Below are positions 9,200 through 19,571 of a stretch of DNA of 64,000 bases, piece by piece. Under the pieces are notes generated by a model. It was not told where the DNA came from. It saw only the letters and a list, made by a program, of their open reading frames with translations, and searched no databases. Positions within the stretch are counted from its first letter, which is position 1. Each line of letters starts with the position of its first letter. The position numbers and the translations under genes were made by a program. This DNA comes from Chthonobacter rhizosphaerae (GTDB lineage Bacteria; Pseudomonadota; Alphaproteobacteria; Rhizobiales; Pleomorphomonadaceae), in the NCBI RefSeq assembly GCF_013839525.1, contig NZ_JACDIS010000012.1, positions 1 to 64,000 of the forward strand, read 5' to 3'.

Positions 9200-9895
9200 T
9201 TACGCCCGCTGCTCGGATTTGGACCGATCCGGCCCGGTCACAGGTCGATGATCGGGCATGCTCCTGTCAGGCCGCGCCAGCAGCAGGCCTTCCACCAGCC
9301 GGCGCAGGTAGGGTTCCAGCTTGTCGATGTCGGTCTCCGGCTCCAGCTGCAGCCGCAGCATCAGGCCGTCGCCGATGGAGAGGAGCACCATGACGGTGGT
9401 CTCCACGTCGATCTGCGCATCGATCTCGCCCGCGGCCTGGCTGGCCCGCAGGGCGGAGACGAAGGTCGTCCGCACGTCCTCCTCGATCTGGTGGAAGCGG
9501 TCGCCGATGCTGGAATTGCGGATGCTCTCCGAGCAGACTTCCACCATCAGGCCGCCGCAGAGGGAGGTCCGGCTCGACCGGAGGTATTCCATGCCCACGT
9601 TGGTGATGCGATCCACCAGGGTTCCGGGCACCGCGAACACCGACATGGTGGACTTGGCGCGCTCGCGCTCGTCCTCCGCGATGGCCTCGATGATGGCGTC
9701 CTTTGAGGGGAAGTAGCGGTAGAGCGCCCCCGGGCTCATGCGCGCCTCGGCGCAGATCTGCCCCATGCTGGCGCCGTGGAAGCCGGATCGCGCGAAGCAG
9801 ACCCGCGCGGCTTCCAGGATCTGGTTGCGCCGCTCGTCCTGGAGGGAGGTGGCGCCGGTCGGGGAGGGCGTGGCGGACAGGGGCATGATCGACAT
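9200..9895 (-). CDS. TetR/AcrR-family repressor of the efflux operon
   Basis: A 231-residue regulator. The N-terminal helix-turn-helix lies at about residues 18-65 (RRNQILEAARVCFARSGFHGASM, then ALYRYFPSKDAI, the typical TetR recognition-helix region). The C-terminal part is the usual helical ligand-binding domain. I chose the ATG at 9895, which follows GGAG at a normal distance; an upstream ATG at 9934 would put a palindromic operator inside the coding region. It is the first gene of the tetR-adaptor-RND unit, so it probably represses itself and the pump until a substrate binds. Confidence 0.88.
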   Translation of the reverse strand: MSIMPLSATPSPTGATSLQDERRNQILEAARVCFARSGFHGASMGQICAEARMSPGALYRYFPSKDAIIEAIAEDERERAKSTMSVFAVPGTLVDRITNVGMEYLRSSRTSLCGGLMVEVCSESIRNSSIGDRFHQIEEDVRTTFVSALRASQAAGEIDAQIDVETTVMVLLSIGDGLMLRLQLEPETDIDKLEPYLRRLVEGLLLARPDRSMPDHRPVTGPDRSKSEQRA

Positions 9896-9916
9896 CCAGG
9901 TCGCTCCGGATGTGGA

Positions 9917-9932
9917 GCGAACGTTCATTCGC
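9917..9932. promoter_or_regulatory. Candidate TetR operator
   Basis: GCGAACGTTCATTCGC is an inverted repeat (GCGAA-N6-TTCGC) 22 bases upstream of the chosen regulator start, with a GAACGTTC palindrome inside it. Position and symmetry suit autoregulation by the adjacent TetR protein. A weaker symmetric element, CACTGGAGTG (9177-9186), lies just upstream of the adaptor gene. Confidence 0.5.
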
Positions 9933-10371
9933 ATATGTCGTCATGGGTGATCGGGAGTCAAGACCCGTGGTGCGGCGCACGCGATTGTGAAGTATGACAT
10001 GCGTGTGGCGGAAGGAGCCGGACGGAGGTCCGGCCGTCATGCGGGCGGGGCCGCGAGATGCTCAACCCCGACGGGATGGGGCGGGAGGCCCGGGTCGGCG
10101 CCTCCGCCCGGGACGTCTGTGTCGACCCGCGAAAGGAGATCGCGACAAGCAGGCCAGGCCCGGGCTTGCAATCGGCGCATTCGCGCGTCCCGCCGGTCGT
10201 GGGCCGCCGGTTCCGTTCGAGCGCCACGCCCTGGTGGGCATCCAGCCCGGACGCCGCGCCCTCCGTGAGAGGGGGTGCGACGGACACACGCCGGGTCGGA
10301 CATGGGCCGGACCCGTCAGTCCGGATCGGACCCACAAGTCCCTATCGAACACATAGGTCCGGATCGATCCC
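9933..10371. other. Intergenic region without a supported gene
   Basis: About 440 bases between the TetR operator and the next small gene. Several overlapping open frames on both strands here look like frame shadows of G+C-rich DNA: none has a recognisable domain or convincing ribosome site. The only structure I see is the 19-bp tandem repeat at its right end. Confidence 0.6.
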
Positions 10372-10384
10372 TCAGGTCCGGATT
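10318..10384. repeat. 19-bp tandem repeat, about 3.5 copies
   Basis: Units begin at 10318, 10337, 10356 and 10375; the first is AGTCCGGATCGGACCCACA and the third GGTCCGGATCGATCCCTCA. The second is degenerate (AGTCCCTATCGAACACATA) and the fourth partial. The palindrome TCCGGA recurs at 10320, 10358 and 10377, in register with the 19-bp period. The array runs into the last codons of the small minus-strand gene ending at 10372. Confidence 0.75.
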
Positions 10385-10563
10385 TCCTGGGGGCCGCACC
10401 GCCAGCGCGACAGGGACCACTTCGGATGGGTCTGCAGCCATTCGGCGGCGGCGAACTGACCCGCCATCGCGCAGGAGATCAGCGGGCCCTCGAACGGCAT
10501 CCGCTCCTGGCGGCATTCTTCGGGGGCGGTCATCAGGCAGACGGTCAGGACCAACTCGATCAT
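10372..10563 (-). CDS. Small conserved-looking protein, function unknown
   Basis: A 63-residue protein beginning MIELVLTVCLMTAPEECR; the ATG at 10563 is preceded by AAGGAGCGCGCCCC, a strong ribosome site that favours this start over an ATG 60 bases upstream. It contains three well-spaced cysteines (CLMTAPEEC, and SCAMAGQ), a further Cys in RWRCGPQE, and the segment AAEWLQTHPKWSLSRW. This pattern resembles short cysteine-containing hypothetical proteins common in alphaproteobacteria. A short hydrophobic start may be a signal or anchor. Function is unknown. Its stop codon falls in a 19-bp tandem repeat. Confidence 0.72.
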   Translation of the reverse strand: MIELVLTVCLMTAPEECRQERMPFEGPLISCAMAGQFAAAEWLQTHPKWSLSRWRCGPQEIRT

Positions 10564-10813
10564 GGGGCGCGCTCCTTGTGATGCGGACCTCATGCCGCAA
10601 TGCACAAGAAGGGCCAGATTCAACCCTGGCAGAATCTAATCGGTTTTACGCCGTTTTTTCCACTGAGGGGCGCTTACCGCAAGGGGTTGGCCTCTCCGAG
10701 GCACTGTGCGCCGCAATATGAACGAGTCGATTACTATCGTGCGACGCATGTATTCTGTCCGGTCGGTTGCCTCAAATCCGGGCAAACTGCCCATGCCAAA
10801 AGCAGTCCAACCG

Positions 10814-10839
10814 AGGGCTGGCGGTCTCCCGCCAGCCCT
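10814..10839 (-). terminator. Intrinsic terminator after the DUF1097 gene
   Basis: A perfect 11-bp stem AGGGCTGGCGG with a 4-base loop lies 25 bases beyond the stop at 10864 on the minus strand. It is followed by CGGTTGGAC with few T residues, so it could equally be a transcript-stabilising hairpin. Confidence 0.55.
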
Positions 10840-10863
10840 CCGCCGAGGTGTGAGCGATCCGGC

Positions 10864-11385
10864 TTACTTGGCCAGGGCGCCGGCGATCTTGCCGGACAGG
10901 TAGCCGAACAGCGAGCCGAGGATCAGCGAGGCCGAGATCGTCAGGAACGGGTTCACGCCGAGGCCGCCGGCGGCGAGCGAGGCGAGGCCGTCCTGCAGAT
11001 CGACGCCCTTGTGAATGCAATAGGCGGCGGTCGTCGCGTAGCCGTAGACGGCCGACGGGATCTGGGACAGCAGCGACACGTGCGCGCCGGCGATCATGAT
11101 GGCGACGGTCACGCCCACCCAGATCGCGGCGGTCGTCGGAAGATCGATGATCGACACGTTGGTGATGAGCAGGAACGCGATGGTGGCCATGAGCGAGCCC
11201 CAGACATGGGCCGGGATGTTGCTCTTCAGCGCGCCTTCGCCGCCGCCGCTGTGGAAGAACGCCGCCCAGGCGACGAACGTGGCCCAGATGACCAGGCCGA
11301 GCCCGCCCAGCGGGCCGAGATACAGATAGGTGGCGACGGCGCCGAGAGCGCCGATGACGACGGCAAGTGCGGTGACAAGATTCAT
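10864..11385 (-). CDS. DUF1097 family membrane protein
   Basis: A 173-residue integral membrane protein with five to six hydrophobic helices. The start at 11385 (MNLVTALAVVIGALGAVATYLYL) follows GAGGGAGGAAAAC, a strong ribosome site; a longer frame to 11463 would prepend polar residues. Sequences such as FVAWAAFFHSGGGEGALKSNIPAHVWGSLMA and the C-terminal NPFLTISASLILGS fit the DUF1097 family, whose biochemical role is not established. It stands alone between two gene-poor stretches. Confidence 0.82.
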   Translation of the reverse strand: MNLVTALAVVIGALGAVATYLYLGPLGGLGLVIWATFVAWAAFFHSGGGEGALKSNIPAHVWGSLMATIAFLLITNVSIIDLPTTAAIWVGVTVAIMIAGAHVSLLSQIPSAVYGYATTAAYCIHKGVDLQDGLASLAAGGLGVNPFLTISASLILGSLFGYLSGKIAGALAK

Positions 11386-12039
11386 GTTTTCCTCCCTCAG
11401 AGCGAAACGGGGAGGGGATATGTCTCGATGCGCGCCTTTCCGGCCAACCGCCGACGGTGGCAACGGACCCCCCGGTCCTTCCCTCCGAACCTCCCCGCGA
11501 CCACCCGACTATGGAGAACGCCCGATGCGCTGTCACCACCGCGAGGTGCGGCATGATGGCCTTTTACCTGTTTTTGTCGTGTATTCGACTGATCATTACC
11601 CAGATGGAGGTGTGTAGACCCCGGATTTCTGCGCAGCTCACGCCGTCAGGACAACTTATGCCGTTCTGGGAAAGCGTCACTGCACTGCAACGAAGACGTA
11701 CCATATACTTCAACCGTCGTGGCCATGTTTCGCCCGAAGCGGAGGCTGTGGCAGAGCAATCAGCAGCTTTTCGCCGATTTTGACGGTGGTTGTCCCTTCT
11801 ATCCCGCCATTGTGCAGTGCTCTCGCATCGGTCGACCCAGGGCCGCGCTCATCGTTCGCGGACGCGCTGGCCTCAACCGCCGTCGGGCCTCCGGACTTGG
11901 ATGGGCGGTGACTGCTCTTATGGATCGCAGCATCAGTATGTGTACGCATCACGCTTGTATAAAATAATTTTAGTTCTTCGGAATCTCATCAGCGTTTCAA
12001 CGATCTGTTAAGCGCTCCGGTGATTAGTCTTGCAAAAGG
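11386..12039. other. Long intergenic region of lower G+C
   Basis: About 650 bases separate the DUF1097 gene from the globin-coupled receptor gene. The DNA is visibly less G+C-rich than its neighbours, with AT-rich runs such as ATAAAATAATTTTAG near 11958-11972. Small open frames on both strands (for example 11710-11952 minus and 11719-11967 plus) overlap each other and show no domain or good ribosome site. I found no tRNA, riboswitch or transposon end. It should contain the promoter for the gene at 12040. Confidence 0.5.
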
Positions 12040-13404
12040 ATGAACACCCATCGGTGCGGGGGCTCCATGGCGGATTTGGCGGACTACTCGGGCTATCCGG
12101 CGGCATACGGGCTTACGGACGCGATCAGGACGGACCTCAAGGAGAGCTGGTCCACCATAAAGCCGCACCTGCCTGCGATCCTGAAGGCGTTCTATGACAG
12201 GTGGACGGCGGTCCCGCACCTCGCCAGGATGATCGGCGACCGCCGCGAGCACCTCGTCGGCGCCCAGAGCCGGCACTGGGAGCAGCTCTTCTCCGGCCGC
12301 TTCGACGAGGCCTATGTGGCGAGCGTCCAGCGGATCGGCGCCGCGCACGTGCGCATCGGCCTGGAGCCGCACTGGTACATCGCAGGCTACAACGACGTGC
12401 TCGGCCGGATGACCGAGATCCTCGGCGCCGACAGCCGCTGGTCGGGCGCCAAGGCGGCGCGGCGGATCAGCGCCGTGACCCGCGCCCTCATGCTCGACAT
12501 GGACTTCGCCGTCTCTGTCTACCAGACCACGCTGATCACCCGCGTGCGGGACCGCCAGGAGGTGGTGGAGAAGGCGGTCGCCGACTTCGACACGGCCGCC
12601 CGGTCCATGCTGTCCGCCCTTCACGACGCCACGGTTCGGCTGGAGAAGACCGCCAGCGCCATGAACTCCCAGGCGACCCGGACCTCCGAGCAGATCGTCG
12701 GCATGGGCCACCTCCAGCACGAGACCGCGACCGGCATCAACACGTCCGCGTCCGCCACCGAGGAACTGCACGCCTCCATCGGCGAGATCGGCCGACAGGC
12801 GGCGACCAGCCGGTCCGTGTCCGACGAGGCGGTGGCCGGCGCCCGCCGAACCCACGAATCGGTGGTCCGGCTGTCGGGCGCCGCCGAGCGGATCGGCTCG
12901 GTGATCGAGCTCATCTCGGACATCGCCGACCAGACCAACCTTCTCGCCCTCAACGCCACCATCGAGGCGGCCCGGGCCGGCGAGGCGGGCCGCGGCTTCG
13001 CGGTCGTGGCCGCCGAGGTGAAGACGCTCGCCTCCCAGACCACCAAGGCGACGGCGGACATCACCACCCAGATCTCCGCCATCCAGGAGGCCACCCGGCA
13101 GTCGGTGGAGGACATCCAGTCCATCTCCCGGACCATCGACGACATCCAGAAGATCGGCTCCGCCATCGCGGCGGCGGTGGAGCAGCAGGGCGCGGCCACG
13201 CGCGAGATCGCCACCAGCGTCCAGGCGGCGGCCCGCAACACCGACCAGGTCACCGCCTCGCTCGATGTGGTGCGCGACGGGGCCGGGGAGTCCGAGCGGG
13301 TCGCCCGCGAGGTGACGAGCCTCTCGGCCAACCTCGCCGCGCAGGCGCGCTCCCTGGAGGCGAGCCTGAGGTCCTTCGTGGACCGGTTGAACACGGCCGC
13401 CTGA
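12040..13404 (+). CDS. Globin-coupled chemoreceptor (protoglobin + methyl-accepting domain)
   Basis: A 454-residue soluble receptor. Residues about 20-165 are a protoglobin domain; RIGAAHVRIGLEPHWYIAGY holds the conserved proximal heme ligand His103 of globin-coupled sensors. Residues about 190-450 are a methyl-accepting signalling domain with the conserved hairpin tip ([39 protein letters not shown]). No transmembrane helix is visible, so it should act in the cytoplasm as an oxygen/redox-type HemAT-like sensor feeding a CheA system. The ATG at 12040 has AAGG very close to it; the ATG at 12067 after GGGGG is an alternative start. No che genes lie nearby. Confidence 0.92.
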   Translation: MNTHRCGGSMADLADYSGYPAAYGLTDAIRTDLKESWSTIKPHLPAILKAFYDRWTAVPHLARMIGDRREHLVGAQSRHWEQLFSGRFDEAYVASVQRIGAAHVRIGLEPHWYIAGYNDVLGRMTEILGADSRWSGAKAARRISAVTRALMLDMDFAVSVYQTTLITRVRDRQEVVEKAVADFDTAARSMLSALHDATVRLEKTASAMNSQATRTSEQIVGMGHLQHETATGINTSASATEELHASIGEIGRQAATSRSVSDEAVAGARRTHESVVRLSGAAERIGSVIELISDIADQTNLLALNATIEAARAGEAGRGFAVVAAEVKTLASQTTKATADITTQISAIQEATRQSVEDIQSISRTIDDIQKIGSAIAAAVEQQGAATREIATSVQAAARNTDQVTASLDVVRDGAGESERVAREVTSLSANLAAQARSLEASLRSFVDRLNTAA

Positions 13405-13436
13405 GCGTCCGCCCGGCGTCCGCCGGAGCCTGTTCG

Positions 13437-13478
13437 ACGGGGGCGTCGCGGGGGCTGAAAGCCTCCCGGCGCCCCCGT
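13437..13478 (+). terminator. Candidate terminator after the globin-coupled receptor
   Basis: ACGGGGGCG (13437-13445) pairs with CGCCCCCGT (13470-13478), with a further inner stem closed by GAAA, about 30 bases after the stop. It is followed by TCTTCGT only. Confidence 0.5.
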
Positions 13479-13605
13479 TCTTCGTCCCGGGGCCGCCGGT
13501 GGAAGGCGGGGCGCCGGACGCCTTTTCCCTTTCATCCGCGGCCGGTGCGGGATAGAAAGCGCGCCAAGCTCATCCCCTCCTGAAGAACCGGCCGACGGAT
13601 CTCCC

Positions 13606-15261
<1,656 letters not shown>

Positions 15262-15272
15262 GGGGAGGGGCC

Positions 15273-15860
15273 GTGGGCGTCTTCTGGGTGATCGCGGGTC
15301 CGAACGGCGTGGGCAAGACCACCTACGCCTTCCGCAATCTTCAGCGCGCTGCCGGCACCGTTCATTTCGTCAATCTGGACGAGATCGCGCGGGGGCTCTC
15401 TCCGCTCGATCCCTCGCTCGCCGAGCGGGATGCTGCGCGGGTCGGGCTGGAGCGGGCGAGGGCCTTCCTCGCCGAGGGCGTGTCCTTCGCCATGGAGACG
15501 ACGCTCTCCGGCAGGACCCATTTCCACCTGGCGGACGAGGCGGCGGCCAGTGGCATCGCCGTCCACCTGCAATACTTCAGCGTGCCGACGCCGGAGATGT
15601 GCCTGGAGCGCATCCGCCGCCGGGTCGCCGAAGGCGGCCACGACGTGGCCGAGGCAGTGGTGCGCCGGCGCTTCGATCGAAGCCTTCGTCATCTGGCCGA
15701 GTTCGCTCCTCGTTGCGCGCTGTGGCGCCTGTTCGATGGTTCGGTGGCACCGCCACGCCTTGCCGTCGAAGGCACCCACCAGACAGTCTCCTTCGTGGAT
15801 TCCGACGCCATGGACCGCCTCCATCCGGCCATGCGCGCCCTCGCGGGTCCTCTGCCCTGA
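15273..15860 (+). CDS. Zeta-toxin-like P-loop kinase
   Basis: A 195-residue protein starting at the GTG at 15273, which has GGGGAGGGG just upstream. It begins [19 protein letters not shown] with a Walker A at about residues 9-17, followed by the conserved [11 protein letters not shown], the [10 protein letters not shown] segment that corresponds to the nucleotide/substrate-binding region of zeta toxins, and an arginine-rich lid ([20 protein letters not shown]). Zeta toxins phosphorylate UDP-N-acetylglucosamine, but many chromosomal members are not paired with an epsilon antitoxin and their role is unknown; no antitoxin gene is seen here. It is tightly placed after ettA and before tam, probably in one transcript. 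Confidence 0.82.
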   Translation: MGVFWVIAGPNGVGKTTYAFRNLQRAAGTVHFVNLDEIARGLSPLDPSLAERDAARVGLERARAFLAEGVSFAMETTLSGRTHFHLADEAAASGIAVHLQYFSVPTPEMCLERIRRRVAEGGHDVAEAVVRRRFDRSLRHLAEFAPRCALWRLFDGSVAPPRLAVEGTHQTVSFVDSDAMDRLHPAMRALAGPLP

Positions 15861-15870
15861 CGAGCCGCCC

Positions 15871-16650
15871 ATGTCCGACTGGTCCCCCGCCACCTACTTG
15901 CGCTTCGCCGACGAACGCACCCGCCCGGCGCGGGACCTGCTGGCGGCTGTGCCGCTGGCGACGGCGCGGCATATCCTCGATGTCGGCTGCGGTCCCGGGA
16001 ACAGCACCGAACTCCTCCTCGCCCGCTTCCCGGACGCGGAGGTGGTCGGGGTGGACACGTCGCCGGCCATGATCGAGGCCGCTCGCGCCCGTGTGCCGGG
16101 CGCCCGCTTCCAGGTCGCCGACGCCGCCACGGTCGCGCCGGACCGGCCACCCGACCTCGTCTTCGCAAACGCCGTGATGCAGTGGGTGCCGGACCACCCC
16201 TCGGTGCTGGTCCGGCTCCTCGGTCTCCTGGCGCCCGGCGGCTGTCTCGCCGTGCAGATGCCGGACACGCTCGGCGAGCCGAGCCACCGGTTGATGGACG
16301 AGACCGCCGCCGCCATGCCGTTCGCGTCCAAGATGGCGGGGGCCGGCCGACCGCCGCTTCTGACGCTCGACGGCTACTACGACCGTCTCTCCCCCGCGGC
16401 GGGGCGCGTCGACCTCTGGCGCACGACCTATGTGCACCCGCTCGACGGGCCGGACGCCGTCGTTGAATGGGTCTCGTCCACCGGCCTGAAACCCTACCTC
16501 GATCCGCTCGACCCGGGCGAGCGCAGCGCCTTCCTGGCGGACTATCTGGCCCGGATCCGCCGTGCCTATCCGCCGGCGGCCGATGGCCGGGTGCTCCTGC
16601 GCTATCCGCGCCTCTTTATCGTCGCCGAACGACAAGGATCCTCGCCATGA
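15871..16650 (+). CDS. tam: Trans-aconitate 2-methyltransferase
   Basis: A 259-residue class I SAM-dependent methyltransferase. It opens [24 protein letters not shown], the characteristic start of Tam, with SAM motif [16 protein letters not shown] at about residues 36-50 and the acidic [15 protein letters not shown] that binds ribose. Tam methylates trans-aconitate, a spontaneous isomer of cis-aconitate that inhibits aconitase. The start at 15871 lies 10 bases after the kinase stop; an in-frame extension upstream overlaps that gene and is rejected. The next small gene overlaps its stop codon by four bases. Confidence 0.92.
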   Translation: MSDWSPATYLRFADERTRPARDLLAAVPLATARHILDVGCGPGNSTELLLARFPDAEVVGVDTSPAMIEAARARVPGARFQVADAATVAPDRPPDLVFANAVMQWVPDHPSVLVRLLGLLAPGGCLAVQMPDTLGEPSHRLMDETAAAMPFASKMAGAGRPPLLTLDGYYDRLSPAAGRVDLWRTTYVHPLDGPDAVVEWVSSTGLKPYLDPLDPGERSAFLADYLARIRRAYPPAADGRVLLRYPRLFIVAERQGSSP

Positions 16651-16922
16651 CCGCCGACCCCGTCCGCATCGCGCTCTCCCGAGACGAGGCGCTCGTCCTT
16701 CACGAATGGCTGGCGCGCGTGGTCGACGAAGAGAACGCGGACGGGATCGCCGACACGGTGGAGACCGACGCGGACGTCTGGGCCCTGGAGGCGCTGCGGA
16801 TCGTGCTCGAACAGGCGCTGCCGGAAGCCTTCGCGGAGACGAGCGAGAAGGCTCTGAAGGCCGCCTCCAAGCGCATCGTCACGGCGAACGGGCCGTGGGC
16901 ATGGTCGGACGCCGGCGGCTGA
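16647..16922 (+). CDS. Small acidic protein, function unknown
   Basis: A 91-residue acidic protein whose ATGA overlaps the stop of tam, so translation is probably coupled. It has no hydrophobic segment; predicted helical stretches include [20 protein letters not shown] and [18 protein letters not shown]. It is a soluble small protein of a type found commonly as hypothetical in alphaproteobacteria; I do not recognise a named family. Placement at the end of the ettA-kinase-tam run suggests the same transcript. Confidence 0.72.
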   Translation: MTADPVRIALSRDEALVLHEWLARVVDEENADGIADTVETDADVWALEALRIVLEQALPEAFAETSEKALKAASKRIVTANGPWAWSDAGG

Positions 16923-17046
16923 CCGGACCCCGCCGGTCCGTCGCTCTCCGCTCCCGCCCGTCCGGCTAGTTCCGGCCGCTTTCGCCCCCGCGCGCCGTCC
17001 GCTATGGTCGCGCCGTGCCATCCTCCCACACGCGAGCCCGCCGCCC

Positions 17047-17652
17047 ATGGACCTCCTCACGCCCCTCATCCCGCAGCCGACCGTGCATCCCGGCCGGACC
17101 CTCGCGATGCGGGTCGTGGACGTGCTGATCGCGGACGGGGAGGGGTTCCGCACCCGCTCCGTGCCGTCCGTGGACGCCACCCTGGAGGGCATCCCGGGAG
17201 ACCGCCACCAGGGCTTCACCCGAAAGGCCGGCGGGCGCGAGCCCTGGTATCCGCGCGGCACCGAGATCCGCTCCGGCCGCCAGCTCACCGCCGTGTCGGC
17301 GGAGGATCTGGCGCTCATCGCCGCCGACCTCCAGCTGCCCGCGGTCGACCCTGGGCTGATCGGCGCGAACCTTGTGCTGGAAGGGCTCGCGCACTTCTCC
17401 TTCCTGCCGGCCGGCACGCTGATCGTCTTCGAGAGCGGCGCCAGCCTCGTCATCGAAGGGCAGAATGCGCCGTGCCGCTTCTCGGGCCGCTCGCTCGCCG
17501 ACGCCCATCCGGGCCGTGACGACCTGGAGCTCGGCTTCGCGAAGGCGGGCGCCCGCCGGCGCGGCGTGCTCGCCAGCGTGGAGCGCGCCGGCCTGATGGC
17601 GCCGGGGACCGTCAAGGTTCGCCTGCCGGAGCAGTGGGTCTACCAGGCCTGA
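17047..17652 (+). CDS. MOSC domain protein
   Basis: A 201-residue protein with a MOSC (molybdenum cofactor sulfurase C-terminal) fold. Typical features are GIPGDRHQGFTRKAGGREPWYPRGTEIR (residues about 50-80), RQLTAVSAEDLALIAADL, and the conserved cysteine in IEGQNAPCRFSGR near residue 143, the residue thought to carry sulfur or contact the cofactor. MOSC proteins sulfurate or bind molybdenum cofactor; the short stand-alone form has no fixed substrate. It ends in a 13-base convergent overlap with the trmO gene. Confidence 0.85.
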   Translation: MDLLTPLIPQPTVHPGRTLAMRVVDVLIADGEGFRTRSVPSVDATLEGIPGDRHQGFTRKAGGREPWYPRGTEIRSGRQLTAVSAEDLALIAADLQLPAVDPGLIGANLVLEGLAHFSFLPAGTLIVFESGASLVIEGQNAPCRFSGRSLADAHPGRDDLELGFAKAGARRRGVLASVERAGLMAPGTVKVRLPEQWVYQA

Positions 17653-18131
17653 TCGGTGCCGCGCGGCTCGACGACCGCGTCGGGCGCGGAATCGATCGAC
17701 GGGAAGTAGGGCTTGATGTCGATCAGCGGCGTGCCGTTCCGGCAGTCGAGCTGCTCCACCGCGATCCGGCCGATCTCGGCGTCGATGTCCAGGATGCGCG
17801 CCACCGCGAGGGCGATGGGGTTCGGCCGCGCGGGTGAGCGGATGGAGAACACCCCGCGCGCCCCGCTCACATGCCGGGGAAACTGCACCAGCACGTCCCG
17901 CTCGGCCTCGTCCATCCAGTAGAGCAGGATCACATGGCTGTACCGCTCCAGGCCCATCAGGCCGGCGCGGTAGAAGGGTTCCAGCTCCACGGTCGCATGC
18001 CCGCCCCGCGCGCGGGCCTCCAGCACGTTTCGCGGGCAGTCCGCCCGGGTTTCCCAGGGCGTCCACACGGTTCCGATGAACGTCACCTCCTGGTCGGGCG
18101 GGGTCGGCGGAGAGGTTGGACTGTCGATCAT
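17640..18131 (-). CDS. trmO: tRNA (N6-threonylcarbamoyladenosine(37)-N6)-methyltransferase TrmO
   Basis: A 163-residue protein of the UPF0066/TrmO family, which methylates t6A37 in threonine tRNA. Signature pieces are FIGTVWTPWETRADCPRN, GLERYSHVILLYWMDEAERD, GVFSIRSPARPNPIALAVARIL (the SAM-binding loop SPARPNPI) and DIKPYFPSID. The ATG at 18131 is preferred, giving a start MIDSPTSPP before the conserved domain; the frame upstream lacks family similarity. Family assignment is strong, and t6A specificity follows from the family. The 3' end overlaps the MOSC gene by 13 bases on the other strand. Confidence 0.9.
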   Translation of the reverse strand: MIDSPTSPPTPPDQEVTFIGTVWTPWETRADCPRNVLEARARGGHATVELEPFYRAGLMGLERYSHVILLYWMDEAERDVLVQFPRHVSGARGVFSIRSPARPNPIALAVARILDIDAEIGRIAVEQLDCRNGTPLIDIKPYFPSIDSAPDAVVEPRGTDQAW

Positions 18132-18322
18132 GGCGCGTTTTCTCGTCTGCGGCTTGCCCTCAGTAGACCAGGCTGTCATCCTTGGCGAGAGCCGGTGCGC
18201 TCTTCGTTGGTGCAAGTCGAAAGATACATTCATTCAAATTTTTACAAGTTCTGAAACGGGTTCGCCAATACAGCCCTGATAGCGTGACTCGTGCTTTTCA
18301 TTGCCAGCCGTTCGGATCGTTC

Positions 18323-19405
18323 ATGATCGAAACCAATCTCGTCGACTTCCGCAGCCTGGATCTCGACACCTCCTCCACGCGCCGGAACGAACTGATGCGG
18401 GGCGTCGCCTCCCTGTTCGCCTTCGCATCCGAGCGTTGCACGCTGGAGCAGATCGAGATCTATGACGACGTGATGTCCCGCCTCGCCGACATGGTGGAGC
18501 GCGAGGCGCTTGTCTTCGCGGCCGAGAAGATCGCGCCCCTGCGCCGCGCGCCGGAGAATGTGGTGCGCCGTTTCGCGGCCCACGACGATCTCACCGTGGC
18601 GGGGCCGATCCTGGAGAAATCGCCCGTGCTGAACGAGCGGGATCTCCTCGGCGTCGCGGAGACCAAGGGCAACGGCCATCTCCAGGCCATCGCCCACCGC
18701 TCCTATCTGTCCGAGGCGGTGACCGAGAGCGTGGTCCGCCGCGGCGACGCCGAGGTCCGCCGGACCGTCGCCGGCAACCATGGCGCGGTTCTCGGCGAGC
18801 AGGCGCTGTCCGAGATCGTCCGCCAGGCCATGTTCGACGTGGCGACCGCCACCGCCCTCGGCACCCGGCCCGACACCCCGGACGCCGTGATCGATGCGCT
18901 CAGCGAGCGCGCCGCCGAGGAGGTCCAGCGGGCGCTGAAGGCCCACGGGTCCGATCGGCCGGTCGCCGAACTGCAGGAGGCCGCCCGGCGCGCCGCCGAG
19001 CGCATGAGCAACACCTACTGGCTCGGCCTCTACGATTTCGAGAGCGCCTGGGAAAAGCTCATGAACCAGGGCGGCCGGCGCGTCGCCTCCGAGCCGCTCC
19101 TGTTCCAGTACGCCATGGAGGACCGGTTCGCCGACGTGGTCGCCGTCTACGCCGTGCTCGCCGACCTGTCGCTGGAAGAAGCCAAGCACTGGATGGTGCG
19201 GACGGACGTCGACCCCTTCATCACCAGCGCCCGCGCCCTCGGCTTCAAGATCACGACGGTGCAGATCCTCCTCAAGTCCGGCCCGTGGAAGCACCGGCTC
19301 TCGCCCAACCAGCGGCGGGACGCCCTCAACGCCTTCACCGAGCTCGATCCGCGCCAGGCGCGCGCGCGCATGCAGGTCTGGCGCGACACACGCGCCACGA
19401 CCTGA
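18323..19405 (+). CDS. DUF2336 domain protein
   Basis: A 360-residue soluble, largely helical protein with the pattern of DUF2336: RNELMRGVASLFAFASERCTLEQIEIYDDVMSRLADMVERE, then HEAT-like repeats (APENVVRRFAAHDDLTVAGPILEKSPVLNERDLLGV; SEAVTESVVRRGDAEVRRTVAGNHGAVL). Such proteins are frequent in alphaproteobacteria and have been linked only loosely to signalling; no function is established. The ATG at 18323 is chosen because the sequence upstream in frame is not similar to the domain. A strong terminator lies 74 bases after the stop, so it is a single-gene unit. Confidence 0.82.
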   Translation: MIETNLVDFRSLDLDTSSTRRNELMRGVASLFAFASERCTLEQIEIYDDVMSRLADMVEREALVFAAEKIAPLRRAPENVVRRFAAHDDLTVAGPILEKSPVLNERDLLGVAETKGNGHLQAIAHRSYLSEAVTESVVRRGDAEVRRTVAGNHGAVLGEQALSEIVRQAMFDVATATALGTRPDTPDAVIDALSERAAEEVQRALKAHGSDRPVAELQEAARRAAERMSNTYWLGLYDFESAWEKLMNQGGRRVASEPLLFQYAMEDRFADVVAVYAVLADLSLEEAKHWMVRTDVDPFITSARALGFKITTVQILLKSGPWKHRLSPNQRRDALNAFTELDPRQARARMQVWRDTRATT

Positions 19406-19479
19406 CCTCTCATCGTTCCCTGCCTTTTTCGTTTTTCCTTCTGATTTTTTTTCGTCAGTCAGTCCGCGCGAACAGGATC

Positions 19480-19519
19480 CGACGCCCGTGGTGCCCGCAC
19501 CACGGGCGTCGATCTTTTT
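19480..19519 (+). terminator. Strong intrinsic terminator
   Basis: CGACGCCCGTGGTG (19480-19493) pairs perfectly with CACCACGGGCGTCG (19498-19511) around a CCCG loop, followed by ATCTTTTT. It insulates the DUF2336 gene from the methionine operon. Confidence 0.9.
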
Positions 19520-19542
19520 CGACCCGGCCACCGGGAAGGCTC

Positions 19543-19571
19543 TTGCGATCCGCTCATACAAGGCATAAAGA
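19543..19571 (+). promoter_or_regulatory. Candidate promoter of the methionine operon
   Basis: TTGCGA (19543-19548) and TAAAGA (19566-19571) are 17 bases apart, immediately after the terminator. The -10-like element falls inside the 18-bp palindrome, so a bound regulator would block polymerase. A start site around 19577-19579 would leave almost no leader before the ATG at 19579. Confidence 0.45.

Noticed and set aside
9958-10335. Several 90-150-codon frames between the TetR and small genes.
   Set aside because: They overlap each other on both strands, have no domain and their composition is that of repeats and G+C-rich intergenic DNA.
11710-11967. Two opposite small open frames in the long intergenic region.
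   Set aside because: They overlap, have poor ribosome sites, no hydrophobic or conserved pattern, and composition like non-coding DNA.
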